Positions 7,984 through 15,500 of a stretch of DNA of 59,404 nucleotides are shown here, one piece after another. Each line of letters starts with the position of its first letter. Position 1 is the first letter of the stretch. Source of the stretch: Nocardioides psychrotolerans (GTDB lineage: Bacteria; Actinomycetota; Actinomycetes; Propionibacteriales; Nocardioidaceae). The stretch lies in contig NZ_FOQG01000021.1 in the NCBI RefSeq assembly GCF_900113685.1, forward strand, positions 1 through 59,404, read 5' to 3'. The notes below the pieces were generated by a model. It was not told the origin of the DNA. It saw nothing but the letters and a program-made list of their open reading frames with translations, and did no database searches. The position numbers and the translations under genes are program-made.

Positions 7984-8808
7984 TCAGGCGGGCACGAGGG
8001 TGACGTCGCCGCTGACCGTGGTGGCACGGACCTCGAGGTGGTCGGCACCGTCCTCGGGCTGGCCGGCGCCGGTGATGCCCGAGTGCAGGCGGCCGGTGAG
8101 CGAGGTGATGTCGGTCCAGACGGGCAGCCCCGCGGGCACGCCGATGTGGACGTCGCTGGACGCCCCCTTGACGGTGACCCGGCCGCGCCGCGCCACGCCG
8201 ATCCTGAGGTCGCCGCTCCCGGTCGAGAGCGACACGTCGTCGCTGGACTCGATGACGCTGACGTCCCCGCTGCCGGTCTTGACGACCGTGGGGCCATGGC
8301 TGGAGCCGATCTCGATGTCGCCCGAGCCGGTGGAGACGGAGAGAGCCGCCATGGCTCGAGTGATCACCACGTCGCCGGAGCCGCTCTTGACGCGCACCGC
8401 CTGCTCGGCGTGGGCGACCCGGACGTCGCCGGACCCGGTCTCGAGGGTGGCTGCGCCGATGGCGTCGATCGCGACGTCGCCGGATCCGCACCGGACCTGG
8501 CAGGTGTCGTAGCGGCCGTGGCCGCGCACGTCGGCGCTGCCGCTCTTGACCGCGAGGTTGCTGCCGGTGGGCACGGTGATGACGAAGTCCAGGGAGGAGT
8601 CGCCGCCGCTCAGGAAGCCGGTGCGCTGCCGCGGGGCGACGACGACGAGGTCGTCGCCGTCCTGCTCGACGCGGACGCCGTCGGCGTCACGGCCCGTGAC
8701 CTCCACGCGGGACTCGGTGGTGTCGGCGGCGTGGATGGTCACGGAGCCCTTGCCGATCTCGGCGTAGAGGCTCACGGGGTGGAGCGTCGCGAAGTGGTGC
8801 TCGGTCAT
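7984..8808 (-). CDS. DUF4097 beta-helix/adhesin-like repeat protein
   Basis: A 274-residue protein of the DUF4097 class. From about residue 80 onward it is built of short beta-strand units ending in GSGDV/GSGDI/GSGDL, at least seven times (for example LETGSGDVRVA, VKSGSGDVVIT, VSTGSGDIEIG). It therefore folds as a stacked beta-solenoid. No signal peptide or membrane helix is visible; it starts MTEHHFATLHPVSLYAEIG. Function is not known for the family; some homologues sit near anti-sigma or toxin-antitoxin-like regulators. Here it follows a ribbon-helix-helix protein gene, separated by 138 bases that contain a tandem repeat. Confidence 0.87.
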   Translation of the reverse strand: MTEHHFATLHPVSLYAEIGKGSVTIHAADTTESRVEVTGRDADGVRVEQDGDDLVVVAPRQRTGFLSGGDSSLDFVITVPTGSNLAVKSGSADVRGHGRYDTCQVRCGSGDVAIDAIGAATLETGSGDVRVAHAEQAVRVKSGSGDVVITRAMAALSVSTGSGDIEIGSSHGPTVVKTGSGDVSVIESSDDVSLSTGSGDLRIGVARRGRVTVKGASSDVHIGVPAGLPVWTDITSLTGRLHSGITGAGQPEDGADHLEVRATTVSGDVTLVPA

Positions 8809-8888
8809 GGCGGGTGTCCCTGTCCTGACGATGGTGTGAGTGGTGTGAGGGTGTGCTCGGCCGCGGGACCAGCGAGTGCGCTGGACCC

Positions 8889-8924
8889 GGGTGCTCGTGC
8901 GGGTGCTCGTGCGGGTGCTCGTGC
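8889..8924. repeat. Tandem repeat, three copies of a 12-bp unit
   Basis: Three perfect copies of GGGTGCTCGTGC lie in the gap between the ribbon-helix-helix gene and the DUF4097 gene. They are non-coding and could vary in copy number. The three-copy array is far too short and regular to be a CRISPR. Confidence 0.85.
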
Positions 8925-8946
8925 GGGTGGTGGGAGGGGCTGGAGG

Positions 8947-9504
8947 CTAGAGCCAGCCGGTCATGCGGCGGTTGCCCTTGCCACGCAGGGGATCGGAGCC
9001 ACCGAGGAACGGGATGCTGGACAGGTCGATGTCGACGTTGACGACGCCGTGGTGCGTGGCGTTGCGGACGACGGTGACCAGCCAGGTGTTGAGCGACTGC
9101 CCGGCCTGCGCGGCGGCGTCCTCGGCGCGGGTCTTGACCGACTCCGGCAGTCGGAGCGTGATGCGGGCGACGCCGCCGTCCTCGTCGGTCTCGCCGGGAG
9201 GTGACGGTGGTGCGGGTGGGGCCGGGGGAGCCGGCGGCGTCAGGTCGGCCTGCGAAGGGGAGTGGACGACGAAGTCGAGCTCGCGGCCCTGAAGCCGTAC
9301 GTCGACCCCGCCCGCGGGCATCTCGGCCGTGATCTCCGCGGCCGCCTGCGAAATGGCCTCCATCAGGGCGAGCCGGGCCGCCGGGTCGAGGGCGAACCCG
9401 AGCCGCTCCGCGACCTGGCGGGCCTCGGGGCCAGCGCCCTCCGCGGCGGCCAGGAGGTCGCGTCGCAGGCTCTCGACGTAGGGGGTGATGTCCATAGACA
9501 TCAT
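8947..9504 (-). CDS. Ribbon-helix-helix regulator / HicB-like antitoxin-type protein
   Basis: A 185-residue protein. The N-terminal half (about 1-95) is alpha-helical with YVESLRRDLLAAAEG and an acidic amphipathic segment. A proline-rich linker (PPAPPAPPAPP) follows. The C-terminal part contains ARITLRLPESVKTRAEDAAAQ, a ribbon-helix-helix (CopG/HicB-type) DNA-binding motif, then SLNTWLVTVVRNAT. It is the first gene of a likely operon with the DUF4097 and 49-residue genes. Its promoter region holds a large inverted repeat, suggesting autoregulation. The ATG at 9504 has no ribosome-binding site. A TATGAT -10-like element overlaps it, so a leaderless start at the third in-frame ATG (9495, MDITPYVESL) is plausible. 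Confidence 0.8.
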   Translation of the reverse strand: MMSMDITPYVESLRRDLLAAAEGAGPEARQVAERLGFALDPAARLALMEAISQAAAEITAEMPAGGVDVRLQGRELDFVVHSPSQADLTPPAPPAPPAPPSPPGETDEDGGVARITLRLPESVKTRAEDAAAQAGQSLNTWLVTVVRNATHHGVVNVDIDLSSIPFLGGSDPLRGKGNRRMTGWL

Positions 9505-9507
9505 ATT

Positions 9508-9557
9508 GACACCATCGTGACGTCATGTCAAGCGCCTTTTGACGTCATGATGGTGTC
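9508..9557. promoter_or_regulatory. Long inverted repeat (probable operator) upstream of the RHH gene
   Basis: Left arm GACACCATCGTGACGTCA (9508-9525) and right arm TGACGTCATGATGGTGTC (9540-9557) are reverse complements at 17 of 18 positions, separated by 14 bases. Each arm contains the palindrome TGACGTCA. A perfect -35-like TTGACA on the reverse strand lies in the spacer, so a bound repressor would cover the promoter. Autoregulation by the adjacent ribbon-helix-helix protein is inferred. Confidence 0.75.
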
Positions 9558-9572
9558 GCACTGCCATCATCT

Positions 9573-9779
9573 GTGTCGAGGTCGTTTGTCCCCGCGAGCT
9601 CTGGGCGCAGGAACCGAGGTTTCTGCGGGTGCCTCGTCGCCGACCCCGAGACCGACAAGACCGGCGGCGTCAACTCCAACCTCTGGGCCGGCCTGGCCCT
9701 GCTGGTCGTCGGCGTCGGCGTCGGCTTCCTGCTCTGGGCGCGGTTGCGGCCGGTGGTCGTGCCGGAGACGACGGACTAG
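9573..9779 (+). CDS. Small single-pass membrane protein (68 aa)
   Basis: The C-terminal half contains one clear membrane helix, NLWAGLALLVVGVGVGFLL (residues 36-54), followed by a basic WARLRPVVVPE end. The preceding residues (DPETDKTGGVNS) are hydrophilic. The only start codon in frame is GTG at 9573, with no ribosome-binding site, so the true N-terminus is doubtful. The stop overlaps the end of the convergent PASTA-type gene by four bases. Family unknown. Confidence 0.5.
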   Translation: MSRSFVPASSGRRNRGFCGCLVADPETDKTGGVNSNLWAGLALLVVGVGVGFLLWARLRPVVVPETTD

Positions 9780-10987
9780 TCGACGGGCGGGAGCCCGCCG
9801 CAGACGGGTTCCCGGTTGTGGTTGACCTCGATCGACACGCTCTCCCCTGCCGGCTGCTGCGTGCCGGGAAGGGGACGCTGCGCGAGGACCATGCCGTCGG
9901 GCTGGCAACCCTCGCGGTCGTTGTCGTAGGCGGCCGGCTCGAAGCCCGCCGCGACGAGGGCGAGTCGGGCCTCGTGCTCGGCGAGGCCACGGACGTCGGG
10001 GACCTCGGCGGCAGGTGTCCCCGGCTCGATCGGGTGCGGCTCGACGGAGTAGGCCGCCACCGCGCTGATGAGACCGTCGATCTCGTAGAGGTCCACGCCG
10101 GCCGGGCAGTCGTCGGTCGTGTAGACCACGACGTCGAGCGACCAGGTGCTGCGACCGGCGAGCTCGCCTGGCAGGCGGCCCCGCCGACACAGGTCGAGCG
10201 GGTCGCCGACGCGCGTGGAGAGGACCGGAGACCGGTAGTCGCCGCTCTCGTAGGAAGAGGATCCCAGCCACGGCACCACGGTCTGGCGTGCGGTCTCGAG
10301 GATCTCCAGGGGCGAGCCCGAACCCCAGGCCGCCGGGTCCGACGCCTCCGCCGCGGTGAGGGTGCCCGTCGGCTCGCCGTCCACGAAGACCCGGACCTCG
10401 TCGGCGAAGGCCGGCGCCGGTCCCCGTGACCCGGCGAAGTCGAGGAACGCGTAGGACTCCGGGCGTCGAGGCGGCGCGATGCAGTAGGCGTCGCCCATGG
10501 AGAGGCCGCTCGGGACGACGACGACGGGGTCGCCCGGGGAGAACGTCCTGCCCAGCGGGGGCTCGGTGCTCCAGGCACGACCCGGAGGCTCGTCGCACTC
10601 CGCCGCGACGTCGTCGGGGTAGGGGCTGCTCGTCACGTCCAACCCGAGCCCGGCGAGCATCTCCTCGGCGTCCTCCACCGTCAGCCCGAAGACCGAGGGG
10701 ATCTGGTCGGGGCCGAGGACGGAGTCGATGACCGGCGCCTCCGAGGCGGGTGCCCCAGCCGGGGGCTCGGCGTCCGGGCGTTGGCCGACCACGAGTGCGG
10801 TGGTGGCGAGGACGAGGACGACCGCGGCCGCAGCGGCGAGAACGTGCCAGCGACGGCGGGCCTCAGTGACGATCGGGCCGCCCCGGGCGACGTCGATGGT
10901 CCCGGCAGCGTCGTGCAGCAGGCCGCGGGCCCAGTCGTCAGTGGGGTCCTGGTGCTGCTCGTGGTCGAGGTCGTGTCCGGTGGGCAT
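9776..10987 (-). CDS. Membrane-anchored PASTA-domain protein, partner of the adjacent sigma factor
   Basis: A 403-residue single-pass membrane protein. A cytoplasmic N-terminus of about 48 residues includes DDWARGLLHDAAGTID, like short anti-sigma-type segments. It is followed by a membrane helix (about 49-66, VLAAAAAVVLVLATTALV). The outside part holds two PASTA-like modules: SVFGLTVEDAEEMLAGLGL near residue 97 and PDVRGLAEHEARLALVAAGF near residue 330. Its start overlaps the last base of the sigma-factor stop codon, so the two genes are translationally coupled. By analogy it may sense an outside signal and restrain the sigma factor, but no zinc-binding anti-sigma motif is present. Confidence 0.8.
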   Translation of the reverse strand: MPTGHDLDHEQHQDPTDDWARGLLHDAAGTIDVARGGPIVTEARRRWHVLAAAAAVVLVLATTALVVGQRPDAEPPAGAPASEAPVIDSVLGPDQIPSVFGLTVEDAEEMLAGLGLDVTSSPYPDDVAAECDEPPGRAWSTEPPLGRTFSPGDPVVVVPSGLSMGDAYCIAPPRRPESYAFLDFAGSRGPAPAFADEVRVFVDGEPTGTLTAAEASDPAAWGSGSPLEILETARQTVVPWLGSSSYESGDYRSPVLSTRVGDPLDLCRRGRLPGELAGRSTWSLDVVVYTTDDCPAGVDLYEIDGLISAVAAYSVEPHPIEPGTPAAEVPDVRGLAEHEARLALVAAGFEPAAYDNDREGCQPDGMVLAQRPLPGTQQPAGESVSIEVNHNREPVCGGLPPVD

Positions 10988-11463
10988 CAGCTGCTCCTAA
11001 CGTTCTGGTCGGCGGCGAGCACGGCCAGTGCTCGGGCCGTGCGGCTCTTGACCGTGCCGGGCGGGACCCGCAGCACGTCGGCGGTCTGGCGCTCGGAGAG
11101 GTCGGCGTAGTAGCGGAGCACGAGCACCTCGCGGTGATCGCGGCTCATGGCGCCCAGGGCGCGTCGTACGGCGAGACCTGAGGTCGCGTCCTCGGCAACG
11201 GCTGCGTGGTCGGGGAGCGTCTCGGTGGGGAGCTCGCCGTTCCACCGGCGGCTGCGCGCGTCGTGGAGGGTGTTGACGAGCACGCGGTAGACGTAGGCGT
11301 CCGGCTCGTCAGCCCGTTGGACCCGGCGCCAGGAGCGGAAGCACCGGAGCAACGCGGTCTGCACGACGTCCTCGGCGTCGGGCTGGGGGCAACCCAGGAG
11401 GACCGCGGCGCGGACGAGCGTGGTGCGCCGCGCGGCGACGTAGTCGCTGAAGTCCATGCCCAC
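10987..11463 (-). CDS. SigE-family (Streptomyces type) ECF RNA polymerase sigma factor
   Basis: A 158-residue extracytoplasmic-function sigma factor of the SigE/SigE-like actinobacterial group. Region 2 contains DYVAARRTTLVRAAVLL and the conserved AEDVVQTALLRCFRSW (residues 31-46), with AYVYRVLVN after it. Region 4 has SRDHREVLVLRYYADLSERQTADVLRV and the GTVKSRTARAL helix-turn-helix. The length is normal. It is the upstream gene of a pair with the PASTA-type membrane protein, a common arrangement for a sigma factor and its regulator. No autoregulatory promoter could be assigned by eye. Confidence 0.92.
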   Translation of the reverse strand: MGMDFSDYVAARRTTLVRAAVLLGCPQPDAEDVVQTALLRCFRSWRRVQRADEPDAYVYRVLVNTLHDARSRRWNGELPTETLPDHAAVAEDATSGLAVRRALGAMSRDHREVLVLRYYADLSERQTADVLRVPPGTVKSRTARALAVLAADQNVRSS

Positions 11464-11511
11464 CCTCCTCCGGTCAACCCTAGGACCGGCGAGGGCTGCC
11501 GATCGGTTCCC

Positions 11512-12453
11512 TCACGTGTGCCGGCAGTCGGCACACCGGGTCGGCTGCCCGGCCCAGCCGCGCCGCTGAAGCACAGCGCCAACGGCGGCAGCGGTGGCGC
11601 ACGCGTCGCGGAACACCTGTCCGTAGCCGATGCGCAGCGTCTCGACACCGTCCACCGCGGCACCCAGGTCGCGGCCCAGGTCGAGGTCGCGGGCGTGCGT
11701 CGAGTCGTGGAAGAGCAGGCCGTCGAGCTCGACGACCAGCCCGTCGTGCTCGACGTCGCTGTAGGTCGTCGTGCCACCGTGGGTCCGGCGCACCTGGCGC
11801 AGCCCCTCGGGCAGGCCGTGGGGACGCAGGACCCGGTCGAGGTAGCCGTGCTCGAGCACCGAGCAGGTGCCCTCCGCGACGTCCTCGAGCACGCCGATCA
11901 GCCACGTGCGGTCGGTGAGTCGGCTGCGTGAGCGGGCGGTGCGGAGGAGTCGCTGTGCCGTCGTACGACGTCCGCCGCAGGCGTCGGCCAGCACCGCGAC
12001 GGTGTCGAGGCGGGTCGGTGCGTCGAGCGCGACGTCGAGCACCGCGTCGTCGTAGCGGACTCGCGGCGGGCTGAGGTTGGTCAGCGCGCGGTCGGTGACG
12101 CCGCGCAGGCGGTGGACGCGCACGCCGTCGGCCGGTGCGACCCGCCGGTCGGCATCGACGGCCACCTCGATGTCGCGGTCGTCGGCGTGCCTGCGTCCGG
12201 GGCCCTCGGCGATCCGGATGGCCGAGGTGTGGCTCAGTGCGGCGCCGGGTCCCGCGTGGAGCACCGCCGCCCACGCGCGCTGCTTCCACGTGAGCGGTCC
12301 CGTGTGCTCGACGTAGACGCCCGGGTGGACCGTGGCCAGCTCGCGTCGGCGCAGCATGCGCTCGAGGTCGTGCTGCTTGAGGCCGAGCCCGAGCGCCTGC
12401 CGGCGGGCCACGACTCCGTCCTGGTCACGCAGAAGTTCCGAGAGCTTGTCCAT
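11512..12453 (-). CDS. AbiEi-type/DUF559 nuclease-fold protein
   Basis: A 313-residue protein. The N-terminus (MDKLSELLRDQDGVVARRQALGL) is a winged-helix segment resembling the AbiEi antitoxin domain. It is followed by HPGVYVEHTGPLTWKQRAWAAVL and an LSHTSAIRI stretch. The C-terminal part (about 215-310) resembles the DUF559/Vsr endonuclease-like fold, with SDVEHDGLVVELDGLLFH carrying acidic residues in a typical D-x(n)-E-x-D-G layout. No cognate AbiEii toxin is adjacent, so an antitoxin role is not supported. The frame is open further upstream to 12555, but that part lies over a terminator-like hairpin; ATG 12453 fits the conserved start. A relative lies at 24790-25863. Confidence 0.8.
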   Translation of the reverse strand: MDKLSELLRDQDGVVARRQALGLGLKQHDLERMLRRRELATVHPGVYVEHTGPLTWKQRAWAAVLHAGPGAALSHTSAIRIAEGPGRRHADDRDIEVAVDADRRVAPADGVRVHRLRGVTDRALTNLSPPRVRYDDAVLDVALDAPTRLDTVAVLADACGGRRTTAQRLLRTARSRSRLTDRTWLIGVLEDVAEGTCSVLEHGYLDRVLRPHGLPEGLRQVRRTHGGTTTYSDVEHDGLVVELDGLLFHDSTHARDLDLGRDLGAAVDGVETLRIGYGQVFRDACATAAAVGAVLQRRGWAGQPTRCADCRHT

Positions 12454-12518
12454 GTCGAGCAGGCTGCGGCGCCGCGATCGTGATGGGAAGCCGTTGCTCG
12501 TCGACCTGTGGACATGAG

Positions 12519-12559
12519 TGCGGTGGATCGCACGTACCAGGTACGTGCGATCCACCGCA
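12519..12559 (-). terminator. Perfect 19-bp hairpin downstream of the EtfD-like gene
   Basis: The arms TGCGGTGGATCGCACGTAC (12519-12537) and its exact reverse complement (12541-12559) flank a three-base CAG loop. It begins 19 bases after the stop of the iron-sulfur gene transcribed from the right. There is no clear U-tract, as is usual for high-GC actinobacterial terminators. It could also act as a protein-binding palindrome. Confidence 0.7.
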
Positions 12560-12577
12560 GTGATCGAGCGGGCTCGA

Positions 12578-15500
12578 TCAGAGGTCGAAGAGCGAACCCG
12601 AGTCGGAGATCTCGACGTCCGTCTTCGGCTGGTGCGCCTCGCCGGAGCTGACCGGCTGGGGCTTCTCGTCGGCCTTCGGCTCCTTAGCGGGTACGTCGGC
12701 CTCGGCCTCCACCGCGGCCTCGGGCTGGGTCTCCGGCTCGGCCGGGGTCTCGTCCGCCTCAGCTGCCGCCTCGGGTTCGGCCGTCGCGGCGGGCTTGGGC
12801 TCCTCGGTGCTGGCGACCGCGGTGGCGGCCGCGCTCAGGGCAGCCCCCGGCGAGAGGTCCGTCGCAGGCTCGGCTGCCTCGGTCGGCTCGGGCTCCGGCT
12901 CGTCCTTGGCCTCGGGCTCGGCAGCCGGCTCCGGCTCGGACTTCGCTTCCGGCTCAGCCGGCTCAGCCGGCTCAGCCGGCTCAGCCGGCTCAGCCGGCTC
13001 AGCCGGCTTCGCGGGCGCCGGCGCGGGCTCGGCGGCGACGATGTCGAAGAGCGAGCCGCCCACGGGGATCTCCGTCGACGGCTGGGCAGCCGGGGCTGCG
13101 GGCTCGGCCTTGGCGGCCGGTGCCTCCTCGACAGGCGTGTCTTCGACCGGCGCCTCCGACTCGGTCTCCTCGGCCGGCTCAGCCGCGGCTTCGGGCTCGG
13201 GCTCAGGCGTCGGCTCGGCCTTGGCAGCCGGCGCAGGAGCAGCCGACTCGGGCGACGCGATGTCGAAGAGTGACCCGCCCGACCCCAGGTCGGCCACGGG
13301 CTTGGCGGCCGGCTTCGGAGCAGCCTTGGCAGCGGGCTTCTCCTCCGCGACGGGCTCCGCGGCCGGCTCGGGCTCGGCAGCCTCGGGCTCGGTGGCCTGG
13401 GGCTCCGCCTTGGCGGCGGGAGCAGCAGGAGCGGCCGGCTCGTCGGCGCTGAGGTCGAACAGCGAGCCTCCGAAGCCGAGATCGGCGGTGGGCTTGGCAG
13501 CGGGCTCAGGCTCGACCTTGGCGGGGGCGGCCGCCTCGGGCTCGGCCTTCGCCTCGGGCTCCGCCTTCGCCTCGGGCTCCGCCTTCGCGGCGGGCTCCGT
13601 CTTCGGCGGAGCAGCCGGGGTCTCGTCGCCACCCAGGTCGAAGAGCGAGCCACCGGAGGCGAGGTCGTCGGCAGGCTCGGCCTTGGCGGGGGCAGCCGCA
13701 GCGGGCTCGGACGTCTTCGGCTCCGCGGCCTTCTCCGGTGCCTTCTCGGCTGGCGCAGCCTTGGCAGCCGGCTCGTCGTCGCCGCCCAGGTCGAAGAGCG
13801 ACCCACCGGAGGCGGCGGCAGGCTTCGGTGCAGCCTCCGCCTCCTCGGCGACCGAGGACTCGGGGTCGGCCGTGGCGGCCGGTGCCTTCGCCTCGGGGGT
13901 GTCGAAGAGCGAGGAGCCGCCGCTGGCCTTGGCCAGCGGGCCCGCGTCGGCGGTCTCGGTGACGGTGTCCTCGGTGATGGTCTCGTCGCCGGCCTCGGGC
14001 TCGGCCTTGGTGGCGACGTCCTGCTCGGGCGCGGACTCGGCAGGTGCAGCCTCAGGCGGAGCAGCCTTGGCGGCGGGAGCGGCAGCAGCCGCAGCAGAGC
14101 CCGGCTTGACCTTCGTGGCGACCTGGCCCTTGACCGACGCCAGCAGCATCTGCGCGATGTCGAGCACCTCGACCTCCTCGCGAGCCTCGCCCTTGGACTG
14201 CTGCATCGTGAGTCCGTCGGAGAGCATCACGCGGCAGAAGGGGCAGCCGACCGCGATCTGGTCGGCGCCGGTGCCAACGGCCTCGACGGTGCGGTTGATG
14301 TTGATCCGCTCGCCGATGTTCTCCTCCATCCACATACGAGCGCCACCGGCGCCGCAGCAGAAGGACCGCTCGGAGTTGCGCTCCATCTCGACGAACTCCG
14401 CGCCCGGGAGCACCTGGAGCAACTCGCGCGGAGGCGTGTAGACGCCGTTGTGGCGACCGATGTAGCAGGGGTCGTGGTAGGTGATCGAGCGCTTGTGGGC
14501 GCCCTCGCCGTCCTTGACCGGGGTCAGCTTGCCCTCGCGCACGAGGCGGTTGAGGAGCTGGGTGTGGTGCACGACCTCGAGCTCGATGCCGAAGTCCTTG
14601 TACTCGTTCTTGAGGGTGTTGAAGCAGTGGGCGCAGGTCGAGACGACCTTCTTGGCCTTCGCCTCGGTCAGGACCTCGACGTTCTGCTGGGCCAGGCCCT
14701 GGAAGACGAACTCGTTGCCGGCCCGGCGGGCCGGGTCGCCGGTGCAGGTCTCGCCGTTGCCGAGCACGCCGAAGGAGACCCCGGCCATGTCGAGCAGCTC
14801 GGCGACCGCACGGGTCGTCTTCTTGGCGCGGTCCTCGTAGGCGCCGGCACAGCCGACCCAGAACAGCCACTCGACCTCGTCGAGCGACTCGATGCCACCG
14901 AGCTCAGGGTCAGCGCCGACGACCTTGACCTCGAAGTCGAGGCCCTTGGCCCAGTCCAGGCGCGCCGAGGGCGACATGTTCCACGGGTTGCCCTTGTTCT
15001 CGAGCCCCTTGAAGAGGCCGTTGAGCTCGGCGGGGAAGTTGGATTCGACCAGCACGGCGTAGCGACGCATGTCGATGATGTGGTCGACGTGCTCGATGTC
15101 GACGGGGCACTGCTGCACGCAGGCGCCGCAGGAGGTGCAGTTCCACAGCACGTCGGGGTCGATGACGGCCGCGCCGCTCTCGGGGTTGTAGAACCAGTCG
15201 TCGCCGGTGTCGCCGACGAGCGGACGGTCGACTTCCTTCTGCAGGGTGTCGTTGCCCTCGAGCAGGGCTGCGCGGTCACCCTCGGCTGCCTGGAGGTAGG
15301 GAGCCTTGGCGTAGGCGTGGTCGCGCAGCGCGGTGATCAGCAGCTTGGGCGAGAGTGGCTTCTCGGTGTTCCACGCGGGGCACTGCGACTGGCAGCGGCC
15401 GCACTCGGTGCAGGTCGTGAAGTCGAGGATGCCCTTCCACGAGAAGTCCTCGATGGCGCCGACGCCGAGCTTGGAGTCCTCGTCCAGGTCGTCGACGTCG

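Noticed and set aside
6198..8297. 699-codon reverse frame
   Set aside because: Covers three genes in other frames; arginine/alanine-rich and without motifs.
11512..12453. Toxin-antitoxin system (AbiEi/AbiEii)
   Set aside because: Only the AbiEi-like half is recognisable and no nucleotidyltransferase toxin gene is adjacent to either copy.
12953..13006. Regular short repeats as a possible CRISPR array
   Set aside because: Nine-base units are directly adjacent without spacers and lie within a coding tail.
12795..14441. 548-codon forward frame rich in Ser/Ala/Gly
   Set aside because: It is the antisense of the repetitive EtfD tail; the SAGSAGSAG repeats come from the 9-bp DNA repeat.
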